Positions 18,394 to 27,798 of a stretch of DNA of 64,000 nt are shown here, piece after piece. A model generated the notes under the pieces. The model was not told where the DNA came from. It ran no database searches and was given only the letters and a program-made list of their open reading frames with translations. The position numbers and the translations under genes were made by a program. The stretch's first letter is position 1. Each line of letters opens with the position of its first letter. Where the stretch lies: contig NZ_FOSC01000008.1 of assembly GCF_900114155.1 (NCBI RefSeq), forward strand, positions 62,001 to 126,000, read 5' to 3'. Source of the DNA: Marinobacter persicus (lineage in GTDB: Bacteria; Pseudomonadota; Gammaproteobacteria; Pseudomonadales; Oleiphilaceae).

Positions 18394-19263
18394 ATGGAAT
18401 CCCAGAAGCAATTCAAGCGCCGCTTCAGCTTCGAGTTCTTCCCGCCCAAGACGGACAAAGGGCGGGAAAAACTGCAGAACGTGCGCAACGAACTGGCCGA
18501 GGTGAACCCGGATTTCTTTTCGGTCACCTTTGGTGCCGGCGGTTCCACCCGGGACCGCACCATCGAGACCGTGCTCAACCTGCACAAGCAGGGCATTTCC
18601 ACGGCGCCGCACCTGTCCTGTGTGGGTGGTACCCGCCAGGAGATCGGCGAGCTGCTGGATCTGTATAAGGAGAACGGCATCAACCGGATCGTCGCCCTGC
18701 GGGGCGACATGCCTTCGGGCATGGGCGCTTCCGGTGAGCTGCGTTACGCCAACGAGCTGGTGGCATTCATCCGGGAACACAGCGGTGACCACTTCAACCT
18801 GGAAGTGGCCGCCTATCCGGAATTCCACCCTCAGGCCCGCAGTGCCGAAGATGACCTGAAGAACTTCGCGCGCAAAGTACAGGCCGGCGCCAACAGCGCC
18901 ATCACACAGTACTTTTTCAACGCCGACAGCTACTTCTACTTCATCGACCGGCTGGAGAAGATGGGCGTGACCATTCCGGTGGTGCCAGGCATCATGCCCA
19001 TCGTCAACTTCTCCAACCTGGTGCGGTTCTCCGACATGTGCGGTGCGGAAATCCCCCGCTGGATCCGCAAGCAGCTGGAAGCCTACGGTGACGACAGCGA
19101 AAGCATCCGCCAGTTTGGTGAAGAAGTGGTTACCCGCATGTGTGAGAAACTGCTGGCCGCCGGCGCGCCGGGCCTGCACTTCTACACCCTGAACCAGGCC
19201 CAGCCGAGCCTTTCGATCTGGGAGAACCTGGGTATCAGCGAGCGGGAGAAAATCTCGTTCTGA
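18394..19263 (+). CDS. metF: Methylenetetrahydrofolate reductase
   Basis: This 289-residue FAD enzyme reduces 5,10-methylene-THF to 5-methyl-THF for methionine synthesis. Key motifs are FSFEFFPPKTDKGREKL at the start, FFSVTFGAGGSTRDRT, ALRGDMP and GIMPIVNFSNLVRFSDMCG. It follows ahcY by 12 bases and completes the SAM-cycle group. A repeat cluster with a GGGGG-CCCCC hairpin lies just after the stop and probably ends the transcript. Confidence 0.96.
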   Translation: MESQKQFKRRFSFEFFPPKTDKGREKLQNVRNELAEVNPDFFSVTFGAGGSTRDRTIETVLNLHKQGISTAPHLSCVGGTRQEIGELLDLYKENGINRIVALRGDMPSGMGASGELRYANELVAFIREHSGDHFNLEVAAYPEFHPQARSAEDDLKNFARKVQAGANSAITQYFFNADSYFYFIDRLEKMGVTIPVVPGIMPIVNFSNLVRFSDMCGAEIPRWIRKQLEAYGDDSESIRQFGEEVVTRMCEKLLAAGAPGLHFYTLNQAQPSLSIWENLGISEREKISF

Positions 19264-19276
19264 GATTTATCTTCTT

Positions 19277-19420
19277 CCCCCTCTCCCCCAACCCCTCTCC
19301 CGCCAGGGGAGAGGGGCGTCCTGCATTTATTCCCTCTCCCCTGGCGGGAATGCGGCGACTTGCATTTATTCCCTCTCCCCTGGCGGGAGAGGGCTAGGGA
19401 GAGGGGGATAAAAAGCCCCC
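19277..19420. repeat. C/G-rich repeat cluster with tandem 28-bp copies and terminal hairpin
   Basis: A 28-base unit (TGCATTTATTCCCTCTCCCC plus TGGCGGGA) occurs twice in direct orientation at 19322-19349 and 19361-19388. Flanking CCCTCTCCC and GGGAGAGGG blocks pair as inverted repeats over the whole region. It ends with GGGGG-N8-CCCCC (19403-19420) followed by TTCTTCT, a plausible terminator for metF. CCCTCTCCC/GGGAGAGGG repeats are common dispersed elements in many bacteria. The 300 bases between metF and the transporter gene hold no gene. Confidence 0.75.
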
Positions 19421-19563
19421 TTCTTCTCTCCATAACCTCCTGATTTACTGCAAATCCCCCATTTGTGTTCTAAAGTGTATTTGTTGCTATCCCATCAACC
19501 GGTTTCGCACTCCCGCCTGTGAACGCGGCATCACGAAACCCTGAGAAGAACAAAGGAGCACTC

Positions 19564-20313
19564 ATGAGCACAACATGGCTTAAAACACTGGGCACCGGTC
19601 TGGCTCTGTCAGTCGCGGCTACGAGCATCAGCGCTGAGACCCTCAAGGTTGTCACCGATCCCAGCTTCGTTCCCTTCGAGATGATGGATCAGGAAACCGG
19701 CGAGATGATCGGTTTCGATATGGAGATCATCGCCGAAGTGGCCGAGCGGGCAGGCTTTGACTACGACCTGCAAACCATGGACTTCAACGGCATCATCCCG
19801 GCCCTGCAAACCGGTAATGTGGACATCGCCATTGCCGGCATCACCATTACCGATGAGCGCGAACAGATTGTCGATTTCTCCGACCCCTACTACGACTCCG
19901 GTCTGCGCATTCTGGTGCGTGAGGGCAGTGATATTGACGAACTCGAAGATCTCGAAGGCATGAAGGTGGGCACCAAAATCGGCTCCACTTCTTATGACTA
20001 TCTGATAGAAAACCTGGACGAAGACCACGGTGTAACGCCGTACCCGGGCAGTTCAGACATGTACATGGCACTGATGTCCCGTTCCATTGACGCGGTTTTC
20101 TATGACGCTCCGAATGTCGGCTACTTTGCCCGCACCAAGGGCGAAGGCCAGGTCACCACGGTTGGCCCGCTGTATGAAGGTCAACAGTATGGGATTGCCC
20201 TGGTAGACGGCAGCGAATGGGTGGATGAGGTCAATGAGGCGCTGGCTTCCATGAAGGAAGACGGCACCTACAAGACCATCTATGAGAAGTGGTTCGGCCC
20301 GATGCCGGAATAA
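19564..20313 (+). CDS. Amino-acid ABC transporter, periplasmic binding protein (GlnH-like)
   Basis: This 249-residue protein has a signal peptide (residues 1-24, ending SISA). The SBP_bac_3 fold shows LKVVTDPSFVPFEM, then GFDMEIIAEVAERAGFDYDL, and the ligand-binding stretch NVDIAIAGITITDEREQIVDFS. It binds a polar amino acid, glutamine-like by family, in the periplasm. The ATG at 19564 has AAGGAG at the right distance. It heads a binding protein-permease-ATPase operon. The exact substrate cannot be read from sequence. Confidence 0.9.
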   Translation: MSTTWLKTLGTGLALSVAATSISAETLKVVTDPSFVPFEMMDQETGEMIGFDMEIIAEVAERAGFDYDLQTMDFNGIIPALQTGNVDIAIAGITITDEREQIVDFSDPYYDSGLRILVREGSDIDELEDLEGMKVGTKIGSTSYDYLIENLDEDHGVTPYPGSSDMYMALMSRSIDAVFYDAPNVGYFARTKGEGQVTTVGPLYEGQQYGIALVDGSEWVDEVNEALASMKEDGTYKTIYEKWFGPMPE

Positions 20314-20403
20314 TGGCAGCCACCGCCCAACCCGGGTAATTCTCAATGCCGGGGCGCCCGCCCCGGCGAAGTTTGACGTCAACTCCCTGCGGAGGCATTG
20401 CCT

Positions 20404-21075
20404 GTGGAATTCCAGTTTCAGTTTGACTGGCAAGCAGCCATCGACTCGATCCCCTATCTGGCCAAGGGGATTCCCTACACACTGCTGATCTCTTTTGGCG
20501 GCCTGCTCATCGGCTTTGTTCTGGGCATCATTTTTGGCCTGCTGAGCATCAACAAAAAGTGGTTCTTGCGCTGGCCGGCAACCGCTTATATCGAAGTTTT
20601 CCGGGGCACGCCCATCCTGGTGCAGGTGCTCTTTATCTTTTACGGCCTGCCGGATCTGATTGGCGGCCCGATTGACCCACTGACCGCCGGCATTGCCGCC
20701 ATTGCCCTGAACTCCGGCGCTTATATTTCAGAAGTGGTTCGCGGCGGCGTACAGTCAATCGACAAAGGCCAGACCGAGGCAGGCCTTTCTCTTGGGCTGT
20801 CCCGCAGCCAGACCTTCTGGTCGATCATCTGGCCCCAGGCCTTCCGCCGCATGATTCCGCCACTGGGCAACCAGGGCATCGTCAGCATCAAGGACACTTC
20901 GCTGTTCTCGGTCATTGGCGTGGGCGAACTGGTCCGCCAGGGCCAGGTTTACATCGCCAACACGTTCACCGCGTTCGAGGTGTATTTTGTTGTCGCCATC
21001 ATGTACCTGGCGATCACACTATCGTTGTCCCTGATTTTGCGGCTGCTTGAACGCCGTGGCCTTGCGTCTGTCTGA
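20404..21075 (+). CDS. Polar amino-acid ABC transporter permease
   Basis: This 223-residue inner-membrane permease of the HisMQ type has about five helices. [20 protein letters not shown] and the EAA loop [20 protein letters not shown] mark the site that docks on the ATPase. The GTG at 20404 is chosen because GGAGG lies eight bases upstream; an in-frame TTG at 20398 would leave only two bases of spacing. Only one permease gene is present, so it probably acts as a homodimer. The ATPase gene follows after 13 bases. Confidence 0.9.
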   Translation: MEFQFQFDWQAAIDSIPYLAKGIPYTLLISFGGLLIGFVLGIIFGLLSINKKWFLRWPATAYIEVFRGTPILVQVLFIFYGLPDLIGGPIDPLTAGIAAIALNSGAYISEVVRGGVQSIDKGQTEAGLSLGLSRSQTFWSIIWPQAFRRMIPPLGNQGIVSIKDTSLFSVIGVGELVRQGQVYIANTFTAFEVYFVVAIMYLAITLSLSLILRLLERRGLASV

Positions 21076-21088
21076 AGGAACGTTATCC

Positions 21089-21835
21089 ATGACTCAGATT
21101 GTAAAAATAAAGGGCATGAACAAGTACTTCGGCAAGCTTCATGTCCTTAAAGATATTGACCTCACCGTCGAACAAGGCGAAGTGGTCGTTATTATCGGGG
21201 CGTCCGGCTCCGGCAAATCCACCCTGATCCGTTGCGTCAACGGCCTGGAAGAATTCGAATCCGGCACACTGGAAGTCGACAATCACCCCCTGGCCCCGAA
21301 AGGGGGAAACCAGAAGGCCCTGGCCGAGATCCGCAAGGAAGTGGGCATGGTGTTCCAGCAGTTCAACCTGTTTCCGCACCTGACCGTGCGCAAGAACATC
21401 ATGCTGGCCCCCATGAAGGTCAAAAACGCGGCCCAGGTGGTGGCCAACGCCACCGCTGAACGCCTGCTCAACCGGGTGGGCATCGGCAACCAGGCGGACA
21501 AGTATCCCAGCCAGCTGTCGGGCGGCCAGCAACAACGCGTGGCCATTGCCCGCGCACTGGCCATGGAACCCCGGCTGATGCTGTTTGACGAGCCCACGTC
21601 AGCGCTGGACCCGGAAATGATCGGCGAAGTGCTGGACGTGATGCGGGAACTGGCCAAGGAAGGCATGACCATGATCGTGGTCACTCACGAAATGGGCTTT
21701 GCCCGGGAAGTGGCGGACCGGGTGATCTACATTCACGAAGGGCAGATTGTCGAGGAAGGCAAACCAGCCGATGTCTTCGATAACCCCCAGAACGAACGCA
21801 CCCAGTCATTCCTCTCCCGGGTGCTTGCACATTGA
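21089..21835 (+). CDS. Polar amino-acid ABC transporter ATP-binding protein (GlnQ-like)
   Basis: The product is 248 residues with a complete ABC ATPase: Walker [15 protein letters not shown]-loop [14 protein letters not shown], signature [16 protein letters not shown], Walker [16 protein letters not shown], and H-loop [10 protein letters not shown]. It powers the permease encoded upstream. The ATG at 21089 matches the family start ([15 protein letters not shown]); upstream in-frame codons lie inside the permease gene. A stable hairpin follows five bases after the stop. Confidence 0.95.
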   Translation: MTQIVKIKGMNKYFGKLHVLKDIDLTVEQGEVVVIIGASGSGKSTLIRCVNGLEEFESGTLEVDNHPLAPKGGNQKALAEIRKEVGMVFQQFNLFPHLTVRKNIMLAPMKVKNAAQVVANATAERLLNRVGIGNQADKYPSQLSGGQQQRVAIARALAMEPRLMLFDEPTSALDPEMIGEVLDVMRELAKEGMTMIVVTHEMGFAREVADRVIYIHEGQIVEEGKPADVFDNPQNERTQSFLSRVLAH

Positions 21836-21840
21836 AACAC

Positions 21841-21872
21841 GGTGGACAGCTCAGGGGTCCGGGCTGTCCACC
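21841..21872. terminator. Hairpin between convergent transporter and mscS-like genes
   Basis: GGTGGACAGC and GCTGTCCACC (10-bp perfect arms, 12-base loop) lie five bases after the ABC ATPase stop and overlap the last codons of the opposing channel gene. Placement suits a bidirectional terminator; there is no T-run. Confidence 0.6.
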
Positions 21873-22909
21873 AGCCGGGCCCTCAGGCGAGGTAGCTGGT
21901 CCGGGTAGTTGTGCTGGATGAAGGTGATCAGCCCCTCACGCACCGCACATCTCAAATCCCAGTTCCGGGTGGAGTCCGCAGCGCTCATCAGAAAGCGCAC
22001 CTGCATGGCCTGATCACTGGAGTCGGTAACCTGGACCGTCGCCAGCTTCCCGTCCCAGAGATTCGAGTTCGCCAGCAACCGATTGAATTCCTCCCGAAGC
22101 GGTTCCACTGGCATGGTGTAGTCAACCCAGAGAAACACCGTTCCCAGCAGGTCAGAATTGTTCCTTGACCAGTTCTGGAACGGGTTTTCGATAAACCACT
22201 GCAAGGGTATGACCAACCGCCGAAGGTCCCACACCCGGACCACCACATAGGTGGCCGTCACTTCTTCCACCCAGCACCACTCCCCCTGCACATGCAGCAC
22301 ATCATCAATGCGGAAAGGCTGAGTCAATGCGATCTGCATCCCGGCCAGCAGGTTGCTCAATACCGGCCGCGCCGCAAAGCCCAGTATCAGGCCACCGACA
22401 CCGGCCGAAGCCAGCAGGCTGGCGCCCATGTGCTGAACCGACTCGAAAGTCATCAGGGCGGCGCCCAGGCCAATGATCACGATCAGGATGTTCAATGCCC
22501 GCACCAGAAAGCGGGTCTGGGTTTCAACCTTGCGGGCGCGCTTCCATTGCCCCTCCAGCACCGGGTTCAGGGCAACAATCACCTCACCTATGGCCGAGGT
22601 CAGACGCACCGAGGCCCAGGTAACCGCCAGTACCAGCAATAGCGTCGTGATCTGGCGAACCGCCTGCATGAACGGGAGATCATCCGGCGCTGTCTCCAGC
22701 GCACCGACCAGCGCCAACAGACAGAACACCACGCCCAGTGCCCGGGCCGCCGCATCCAGGAACAGACGGAGTACCGTTCGTGAACTGGAAAAATGGCGAA
22801 AGACTCCCAGCGCAAGGCGATAAACGGCGTACGTTGCCAACACCGACAAAACGGCGGATAACCCTGGCCAGAGCCAGCTTTGCAGGCTGACCTGCAACGA
22901 GTCCAGCAT
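21851..22909 (-). CDS. MscS-family mechanosensitive ion channel
   Basis: This 352-residue protein starts MLDSLQVSLQSWLWPG. It has about four helices before the MscS pore region (ASVRLTSAIGEVIVALNP; GLGAALMTFESVQHMGASL). The pore helix is ASAGVGGLILGFAARPVLSNLLAG, followed by the beta domain ALTQPFRIDDVLHV and a cytoplasmic alpha/beta part. The ATG at 22909 has GGAGG upstream. It probably relieves turgor on osmotic downshift. No coupled partner; the gene is transcribed away from bioA. Confidence 0.88.
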   Translation of the reverse strand: MLDSLQVSLQSWLWPGLSAVLSVLATYAVYRLALGVFRHFSSSRTVLRLFLDAAARALGVVFCLLALVGALETAPDDLPFMQAVRQITTLLLVLAVTWASVRLTSAIGEVIVALNPVLEGQWKRARKVETQTRFLVRALNILIVIIGLGAALMTFESVQHMGASLLASAGVGGLILGFAARPVLSNLLAGMQIALTQPFRIDDVLHVQGEWCWVEEVTATYVVVRVWDLRRLVIPLQWFIENPFQNWSRNNSDLLGTVFLWVDYTMPVEPLREEFNRLLANSNLWDGKLATVQVTDSSDQAMQVRFLMSAADSTRNWDLRCAVREGLITFIQHNYPDQLPRLRARLVDSPDP

Positions 22910-23031
22910 GTGCCCTCCACGAGCCCCAGTGATTGTAAACCGGAGCATAGCGGCAGACGGGTGGCAGCACCAATAACCCGGCAGAAAAGTCCGACCAAGG
23001 TGGGGGAGGGGCCCGGGTTTCCCCGGCCCGC

Positions 23032-23061
23032 TGTTAACTGTAATATTCGCGCAGGTTAACA
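23032..23061. promoter_or_regulatory. BirA-type operator before bioA
   Basis: TGTTAAC at 23032-23038 and GTTAACA at 23055-23061 form a perfect inverted repeat with a 16-base spacer, ending 29 bases before the bioA start. Symmetric GTTAAC-type half-sites about 15 bases apart upstream of biotin genes are typical of biotin repressor BirA sites. A TAATAT hexamer lies inside the spacer, so bound repressor would block RNA polymerase. Confidence 0.7.
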
Positions 23062-23090
23062 GCGATCCAATAAACAGAACGGAGACTCCC

Positions 23091-24440
23091 ATGCGCAATG
23101 CCGACCTCGTTGCCCGCGACCTGAAATCCGTGTGGCACCCCTGCACCCAGATGAAAGACCACGAGTCCCTGCCGCTGATCCCGGTCAAGCGAGGCGAAGG
23201 CGTATGGCTGGAAGATTTCGAGGGCAACCGCTACATCGATGCGGTCAGCTCCTGGTGGGTGAACCTGTTCGGCCACGCCAACCCGCGCATCAACAACGCC
23301 ATCATGGAACAGGTCAACAAACTCGAGCACGTGATCCTGGCGGGTTTCAGCCATGAGCCGGTGGTGGAGCTGTCCGAGCGGCTGATTGAGGTGACACCCG
23401 AGGGCCTGAACAAGTGCTTCTACGCGGACAATGGTTCGTCGGCCATCGAGGCGGCTCTGAAGATGAGCTACCACTACTGGAAGAACCATGGAAAACCGGG
23501 CAAGAAGAACTTCGTCAACCTGTCCAACAGCTACCATGGCGAAACCCTGGGCGCCCTGGCCCTGGGCGATGTCGCCCTTTACAAGGACACCTACCAGCCG
23601 CTGCTGATGGAAGTGCTCACTGCGCCCTCCCCCGATGCCTTCAACAAGGAAGCCGGTGAGACCGACGAGGAATACGCCCTGCGCCAGTTCGAAGCCATGG
23701 AGCAGCTGCTGGCCGAGAAGCATGAGGAAATCTGTGCGGTGGTGGTGGAACCGCTGATCCAGTGCGCGGGCGGCATGCGCATGCACCACCCGGTCTACCA
23801 CACCAAACTGCGGGAAGCCTGCGACCGCTACGGCGTGCACCTGATTGCCGACGAAATCGCCGTTGGCTTTGGCCGCACCGGCACCCTGTTCGCCTGCGAG
23901 CAATCCGGCATTACCCCGGATTTCATGTGCCTGTCCAAGGGCCTGACCGCCGGCTACCTGCCCCTGTCCGTAGTGTTGACCACGGACGATGTCTACAACG
24001 CGTTTTACGACGATTACGAGACTCTACGTGCTTTCCTGCACAGCCACAGCTACACCGGCAACCCCATCGGCTGCGCGGTGGCCCTGGCCACGCTGGATAT
24101 CTTCCGGGATGATAACGTGATCGAAAACAACCGCCGGCTGTCAGCCTGCATGGCGGATTCGGTGGCGCACCTGGCGGATCACCCCAACGTGGGCGACATC
24201 CGCCAGCACGGCATGACCCTGGCGGTGGAAATGGTAAAAAACAAGGCAGATAAAACACCTTTCCCCTGGCAGGAGCGCCGGGGCCTGCGAGTCTATCAAC
24301 ATTCACTGACCCGCGAGGCCCTGCTTCGCCCGCTGGGCAATGTGGTGTATTTTATGCCGCCGTACGTGATCACCGAGGAGCAGATTCGCCACCTCGGCCA
24401 GGTGGCCGGCGAAGGCATTGATATCGCCGTCAGAGATTAA
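23091..24440 (+). CDS. bioA: Adenosylmethionine-8-amino-7-oxononanoate aminotransferase
   Basis: This 449-residue class III aminotransferase makes 7,8-diaminopelargonate for biotin, using S-adenosylmethionine as the amino donor. It begins KSVWHPCTQMKDHESLPLIP, which is the BioA hallmark. SSWWVNLFGHANPRIN, then CFYADNGSSAIEAALKMSYHYW, and the PLP lysine in CLSKGLTAGYLPL are also present. The rest of the bio operon is not in the window. A BirA-like operator precedes it. rsmE follows after 23 bases. Confidence 0.94.
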   Translation: MRNADLVARDLKSVWHPCTQMKDHESLPLIPVKRGEGVWLEDFEGNRYIDAVSSWWVNLFGHANPRINNAIMEQVNKLEHVILAGFSHEPVVELSERLIEVTPEGLNKCFYADNGSSAIEAALKMSYHYWKNHGKPGKKNFVNLSNSYHGETLGALALGDVALYKDTYQPLLMEVLTAPSPDAFNKEAGETDEEYALRQFEAMEQLLAEKHEEICAVVVEPLIQCAGGMRMHHPVYHTKLREACDRYGVHLIADEIAVGFGRTGTLFACEQSGITPDFMCLSKGLTAGYLPLSVVLTTDDVYNAFYDDYETLRAFLHSHSYTGNPIGCAVALATLDIFRDDNVIENNRRLSACMADSVAHLADHPNVGDIRQHGMTLAVEMVKNKADKTPFPWQERRGLRVYQHSLTREALLRPLGNVVYFMPPYVITEEQIRHLGQVAGEGIDIAVRD

Positions 24441-24463
24441 TTAACGCTGTAAGGATACGTTGC

Positions 24464-25192
24464 ATGCGCATACCCAGAATCCACACCGGCTCGCCGCTGG
24501 CTGCCGGCCACCAGTGCGAGCTTGACGACAACGCCGCCCAACATGTGGGCAGGGTATTGCGCATGCAGCCGGAACAGGAACTGCTTCTGTTCAACGGCGA
24601 TGGCTATGATTACCGCGCCAGCATTGTCGCCGCCAGCAAGAAAAACGTGACGGTTGAGGTTCACGAACAGTTGGAAAACACCACCGAATCGCCGCTCAAT
24701 GTTGTGCTCGGACAGACCCTGTCCAAGGGCGACCGGATGGATTACGCGGTGCAAAAAGCGGTAGAGATGGGTGTTAGCCAGATTGTGCCGCTCAGTACCG
24801 AGCGCTGTGACGTAAAACTCAAGGGTGACCGGGAAGATAAGCGCCTGCGCCATTGGCAGCAGGTCGCCATTAGCGCCGCTGAACAATGCGGGCGGGCCCG
24901 GGTACCGGAAATCCTGCCGGTCATGACCCTGAGCCAATGGCTGGAACACACCCAGGGTTGCGACGTGCGCCTGGTGCTGCACCACCGAACCGGACAGAAC
25001 CTGGCTTCAATGACCAGGCCTGCCACCGTGGCTCTGATGATTGGCCCGGAAGGCGGGCTGTCACCCGGGGAAATTCTCCAGGCAGAGGCGGGAGGCTTCG
25101 TACCCGTCGCCCTGGGCCCACGGGTACTGCGCACCGAGACCGCCCCCGTGGCAGCACTGGCACTGTGCCAGTGGTTGTGGGGCGACATTTGA
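24464..25192 (+). CDS. rsmE: 16S rRNA m3U1498 methyltransferase
   Basis: The product is 242 residues of the RsmE SPOUT family, which methylates N3 of uridine 1498 in 16S rRNA using SAM. An N-terminal PUA-like domain (RIPRIHTGSPLAAG; QHVGRVLRM) precedes the knot domain. Motifs are QKAVEMGVSQIVPLSTERC, then LMIGPEGGLSPGE and ALGPRVLRTETAPVAALAL, the SAM-binding knot. Length is standard. It lies directly after bioA, a linkage probably of convenience since both use SAM. Confidence 0.93.
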   Translation: MRIPRIHTGSPLAAGHQCELDDNAAQHVGRVLRMQPEQELLLFNGDGYDYRASIVAASKKNVTVEVHEQLENTTESPLNVVLGQTLSKGDRMDYAVQKAVEMGVSQIVPLSTERCDVKLKGDREDKRLRHWQQVAISAAEQCGRARVPEILPVMTLSQWLEHTQGCDVRLVLHHRTGQNLASMTRPATVALMIGPEGGLSPGEILQAEAGGFVPVALGPRVLRTETAPVAALALCQWLWGDI

Positions 25193-25277
25193 CCTGTATC
25201 CGTGCAGCCGCGATCCCGCATCACTATACTGCGTGCTGAGCCAGCCACTTCCGCAACATGCTGACCCGGAGGCATGG

Positions 25278-26330
25278 ATGTCAGGATTTCTTTCCTGGAT
25301 AGCAAGCCTGTTTTCACGACAACCAGACAGCTCCGCCGACACCGGTCACGACACCCGCCTGTTCAATCCGACCCATTCCGAAAAACGGGATACCCCGGAT
25401 ATTCAGGGCAACTGGATCGGCCAGCTGGAAGACAACCTTTTTGCCTGGCTGCTGGACACCGAACCCAAAAAACTCAAGGCGGACCTTTCCGATTTTGAAC
25501 CCGCTTTCCATGAGCTGGAACAACGCATTGCCACCGGCAAACTGGAAGAACTGCCCCGGCAACCGGGCACGCTCCCCTTGTTACTGAAAGCCCTGTCGGC
25601 CGAAACCACGGAGCGCCGGCAGATCTCCCGAATCATCCTGAGTGACCCGGTCTTGACAGAACATCTGTTGCAGATCGTTAACAGCCCGTTTTTCCGCTAC
25701 AACCAGAACCGGATTGAATCAGTCGACCAGGCAGTGTTCGTGTTGGGACTCAACGGTATTCGCAGCGTGGCGGCGGCAGCCATGATGCGCCCAATGATGT
25801 CGGCCCGGAACAGCCGTGAAGCCCTGTTTGCACAACGGGCCTGGCGTTGGGCACTGACCTGTGCCAGGGCAACGGAGATGATCGCCAAACTGCGAGGCCA
25901 GGACACCAGCGCCTATTTTGTGGTGGGGCTGATGCCCGGGCTGGCCTACCTGACCATTCGCCGGGAGCTGGTACGAATCAGCCGAACTCTGGGCACTGGT
26001 CCGGAACCAGACCCGGCCCTGATCCGTGCCGCCATTGGCAAATACCAGTGGCACGTGTGCCAGGTGTTGGCCAATAGCTGGAACCTGCCACCCAAGTACC
26101 ACGCCTGGCTGTTCGCAACTGAACGACCGGCACCTGGCCAGCCACATTCACCGCTGACCGATGGCTTGCTGCTGGGCTCGAGGGAGATTCTGCGCCACTC
26201 CCACCAGCGAAACCTGCCTGAACAGCAACTGTACGAGATCCTGCACCTGCCACCCGAGGATGTCACCCGGGTGCGCAACATGCTCGTGGATATGCTGGAA
26301 GAAGGGAAAACCTCACCCACCAGCGGATAA
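25278..26330 (+). CDS. HDOD-domain signalling protein
   Basis: This 350-residue protein starts MSGFLSWIASLFSRQ at an ATG with GGAGG five bases upstream. The HDOD domain, an HD-related helical domain lacking a full metal site, covers about residues 90-290 (LPRQPGTLPLLLKALS; LLQIVNSPFFRYNQNRIESV; AVFVLGLNGIRSV). Such proteins act in regulatory networks in proteobacteria. No receiver, GGDEF or EAL domain is attached. It ends only four bases from the convergent yihY-like gene. Function is not predictable beyond signalling. Confidence 0.8.
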   Translation: MSGFLSWIASLFSRQPDSSADTGHDTRLFNPTHSEKRDTPDIQGNWIGQLEDNLFAWLLDTEPKKLKADLSDFEPAFHELEQRIATGKLEELPRQPGTLPLLLKALSAETTERRQISRIILSDPVLTEHLLQIVNSPFFRYNQNRIESVDQAVFVLGLNGIRSVAAAAMMRPMMSARNSREALFAQRAWRWALTCARATEMIAKLRGQDTSAYFVVGLMPGLAYLTIRRELVRISRTLGTGPEPDPALIRAAIGKYQWHVCQVLANSWNLPPKYHAWLFATERPAPGQPHSPLTDGLLLGSREILRHSHQRNLPEQQLYEILHLPPEDVTRVRNMLVDMLEEGKTSPTSG

Positions 26331-26334
26331 CCCG

Positions 26335-27666
26335 TCAGCGTTTTGTGGCCGCCGGTTCTCGCGGCTGATCGAGGAGCAACTGCGCGAATGAGGTCTGATC
26401 ACCACTGCCCGCCTTGGCCTGAATTTCAGGAGGCAGTGCGTTGGCGGGTAACCGGTCCACGACGCGATCTTCATCCTTGCGAACAGCCGCAAGCACAGCA
26501 TCAATGGTAATGAGGTCAAGCGCCCGGCCGGGCACCAGTTGATCACCATGCGGGCCGGCAAGACTCAGTATTCCCGAACGGATCAGTTTGTCACTGATAT
26601 CCCGGGTAACCTCTCCCGGCACCCGCAACGCCTGTTCCAGCGATTCCTGCTGGGGCGCCGGCTCGCCCCGGCTGAATGGCCTGGCCACCAGCCATACCAG
26701 CGCCAGTGCCACCCGCTCCTGAAGCTCCGGTGCCAGCTGCACATTGCGGCGTTTGGCCACCGAACCGGGGTTCTGCATATAAAACGCCAGGCTGGCGCCA
26801 AGCAACAGAATCATCCAGTTCAGGTAGGTCCAGATCAGCAGAATAATACCCACGGCAAAACCGGAGTAAATCGCCGCATAACGCGCGGAACCCGCCACAA
26901 AAGACGCAAACAGCATGCCTGCTGCCTGCCAGGACACACCCGCCAGCACGCCGGCCACAAAAGCATAACGCAGCTTTACCCGGGTATTGGGGATAAACAC
27001 ATAAACAAACGTAAAGGCAGCGACCACCAGAAAGAACGGCGTAAACCGGCTGACCATCACAATCAACGACCCAAATGGCTCGATGTCCATCACCCGCTGC
27101 ACCAGCTCGGACGAAAACACCGAAGCGGTCACACCAATAGCCGAGACCATTAACAATGGCCCCACCATAATGACGCTCAGATAGTTACTGAAGCGCTGCG
27201 CCAATGAACGCATCTCCGGCACCCGCCAGATCATGTTGAACGAGCGTTCGATCTTCTGAACCAGGGAGATTACGGTATACACCAGCAACGCCAGGCCCAC
27301 CGAGCCCAGCACGCCAACTTTCATGTTGTCGACGAACCCGAGAATCCGCTCGGCCACCTCCATGCCCTGCGGCCCCATGGGCTCGAAAAACTGAAACAGG
27401 AACGGCTCCATACGCTGGTGCACACCCAGCGCCTTCAACACCGAGAAACTGAGCGCCAGCAACGGCACAATACTCAGCAGTGTGGTATACACCAGGCTCA
27501 TGGCGTGCAGCGTCAATTGCCCGCTGAGTACATCCCGGATTAATGCATACAGCGAGCGCCCGGTCTTGTACAGCCAGGTCCAGGGCCATTTTTCCGGTGG
27601 GTTGGGATTGGCCAGAATCCAGCGCTCGAATTGATCAAACCGGTCTTTTAGCTGAAATGACGCCAC
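26335..27666 (-). CDS. YihY/BrkB-family inner-membrane protein
   Basis: This 443-residue protein has six or so membrane helices between about residues 35 and 290. Signature segments are LTLHAMSLVYTTLLSIVPLLAL, then RFSNYLSVIMVGPLLMVSA and the WTYLNWMILLLGASLAFY helix. The C-terminal 140 residues form a soluble winged-helix-like tail (LAPELQERVALALVWLV). The start is a GTG with AGGGA upstream. The family was once called RNase BN, wrongly; its role in the membrane is unknown. Confidence 0.86.
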   Translation of the reverse strand: MASFQLKDRFDQFERWILANPNPPEKWPWTWLYKTGRSLYALIRDVLSGQLTLHAMSLVYTTLLSIVPLLALSFSVLKALGVHQRMEPFLFQFFEPMGPQGMEVAERILGFVDNMKVGVLGSVGLALLVYTVISLVQKIERSFNMIWRVPEMRSLAQRFSNYLSVIMVGPLLMVSAIGVTASVFSSELVQRVMDIEPFGSLIVMVSRFTPFFLVVAAFTFVYVFIPNTRVKLRYAFVAGVLAGVSWQAAGMLFASFVAGSARYAAIYSGFAVGIILLIWTYLNWMILLLGASLAFYMQNPGSVAKRRNVQLAPELQERVALALVWLVARPFSRGEPAPQQESLEQALRVPGEVTRDISDKLIRSGILSLAGPHGDQLVPGRALDLITIDAVLAAVRKDEDRVVDRLPANALPPEIQAKAGSGDQTSFAQLLLDQPREPAATKR

Positions 27667-27798
27667 ACGAATTCCCTGCTGTAATGGTTACAGAGCCAGT
27701 ATGGATTAAAGGGAGGTACAGATAAAAGAAATGGTGGGACAATATCGCCCGAGGCAAAACACCGAAGCCGCACAGATAGCGGCCCCGGCGTGCCAGGC

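Noticed and set aside
19277..19420. CRISPR-like tandem repeats after metF
   Set aside because: Only two direct copies with a 12-base gap inside a larger inverted repeat; no spacers of CRISPR size.
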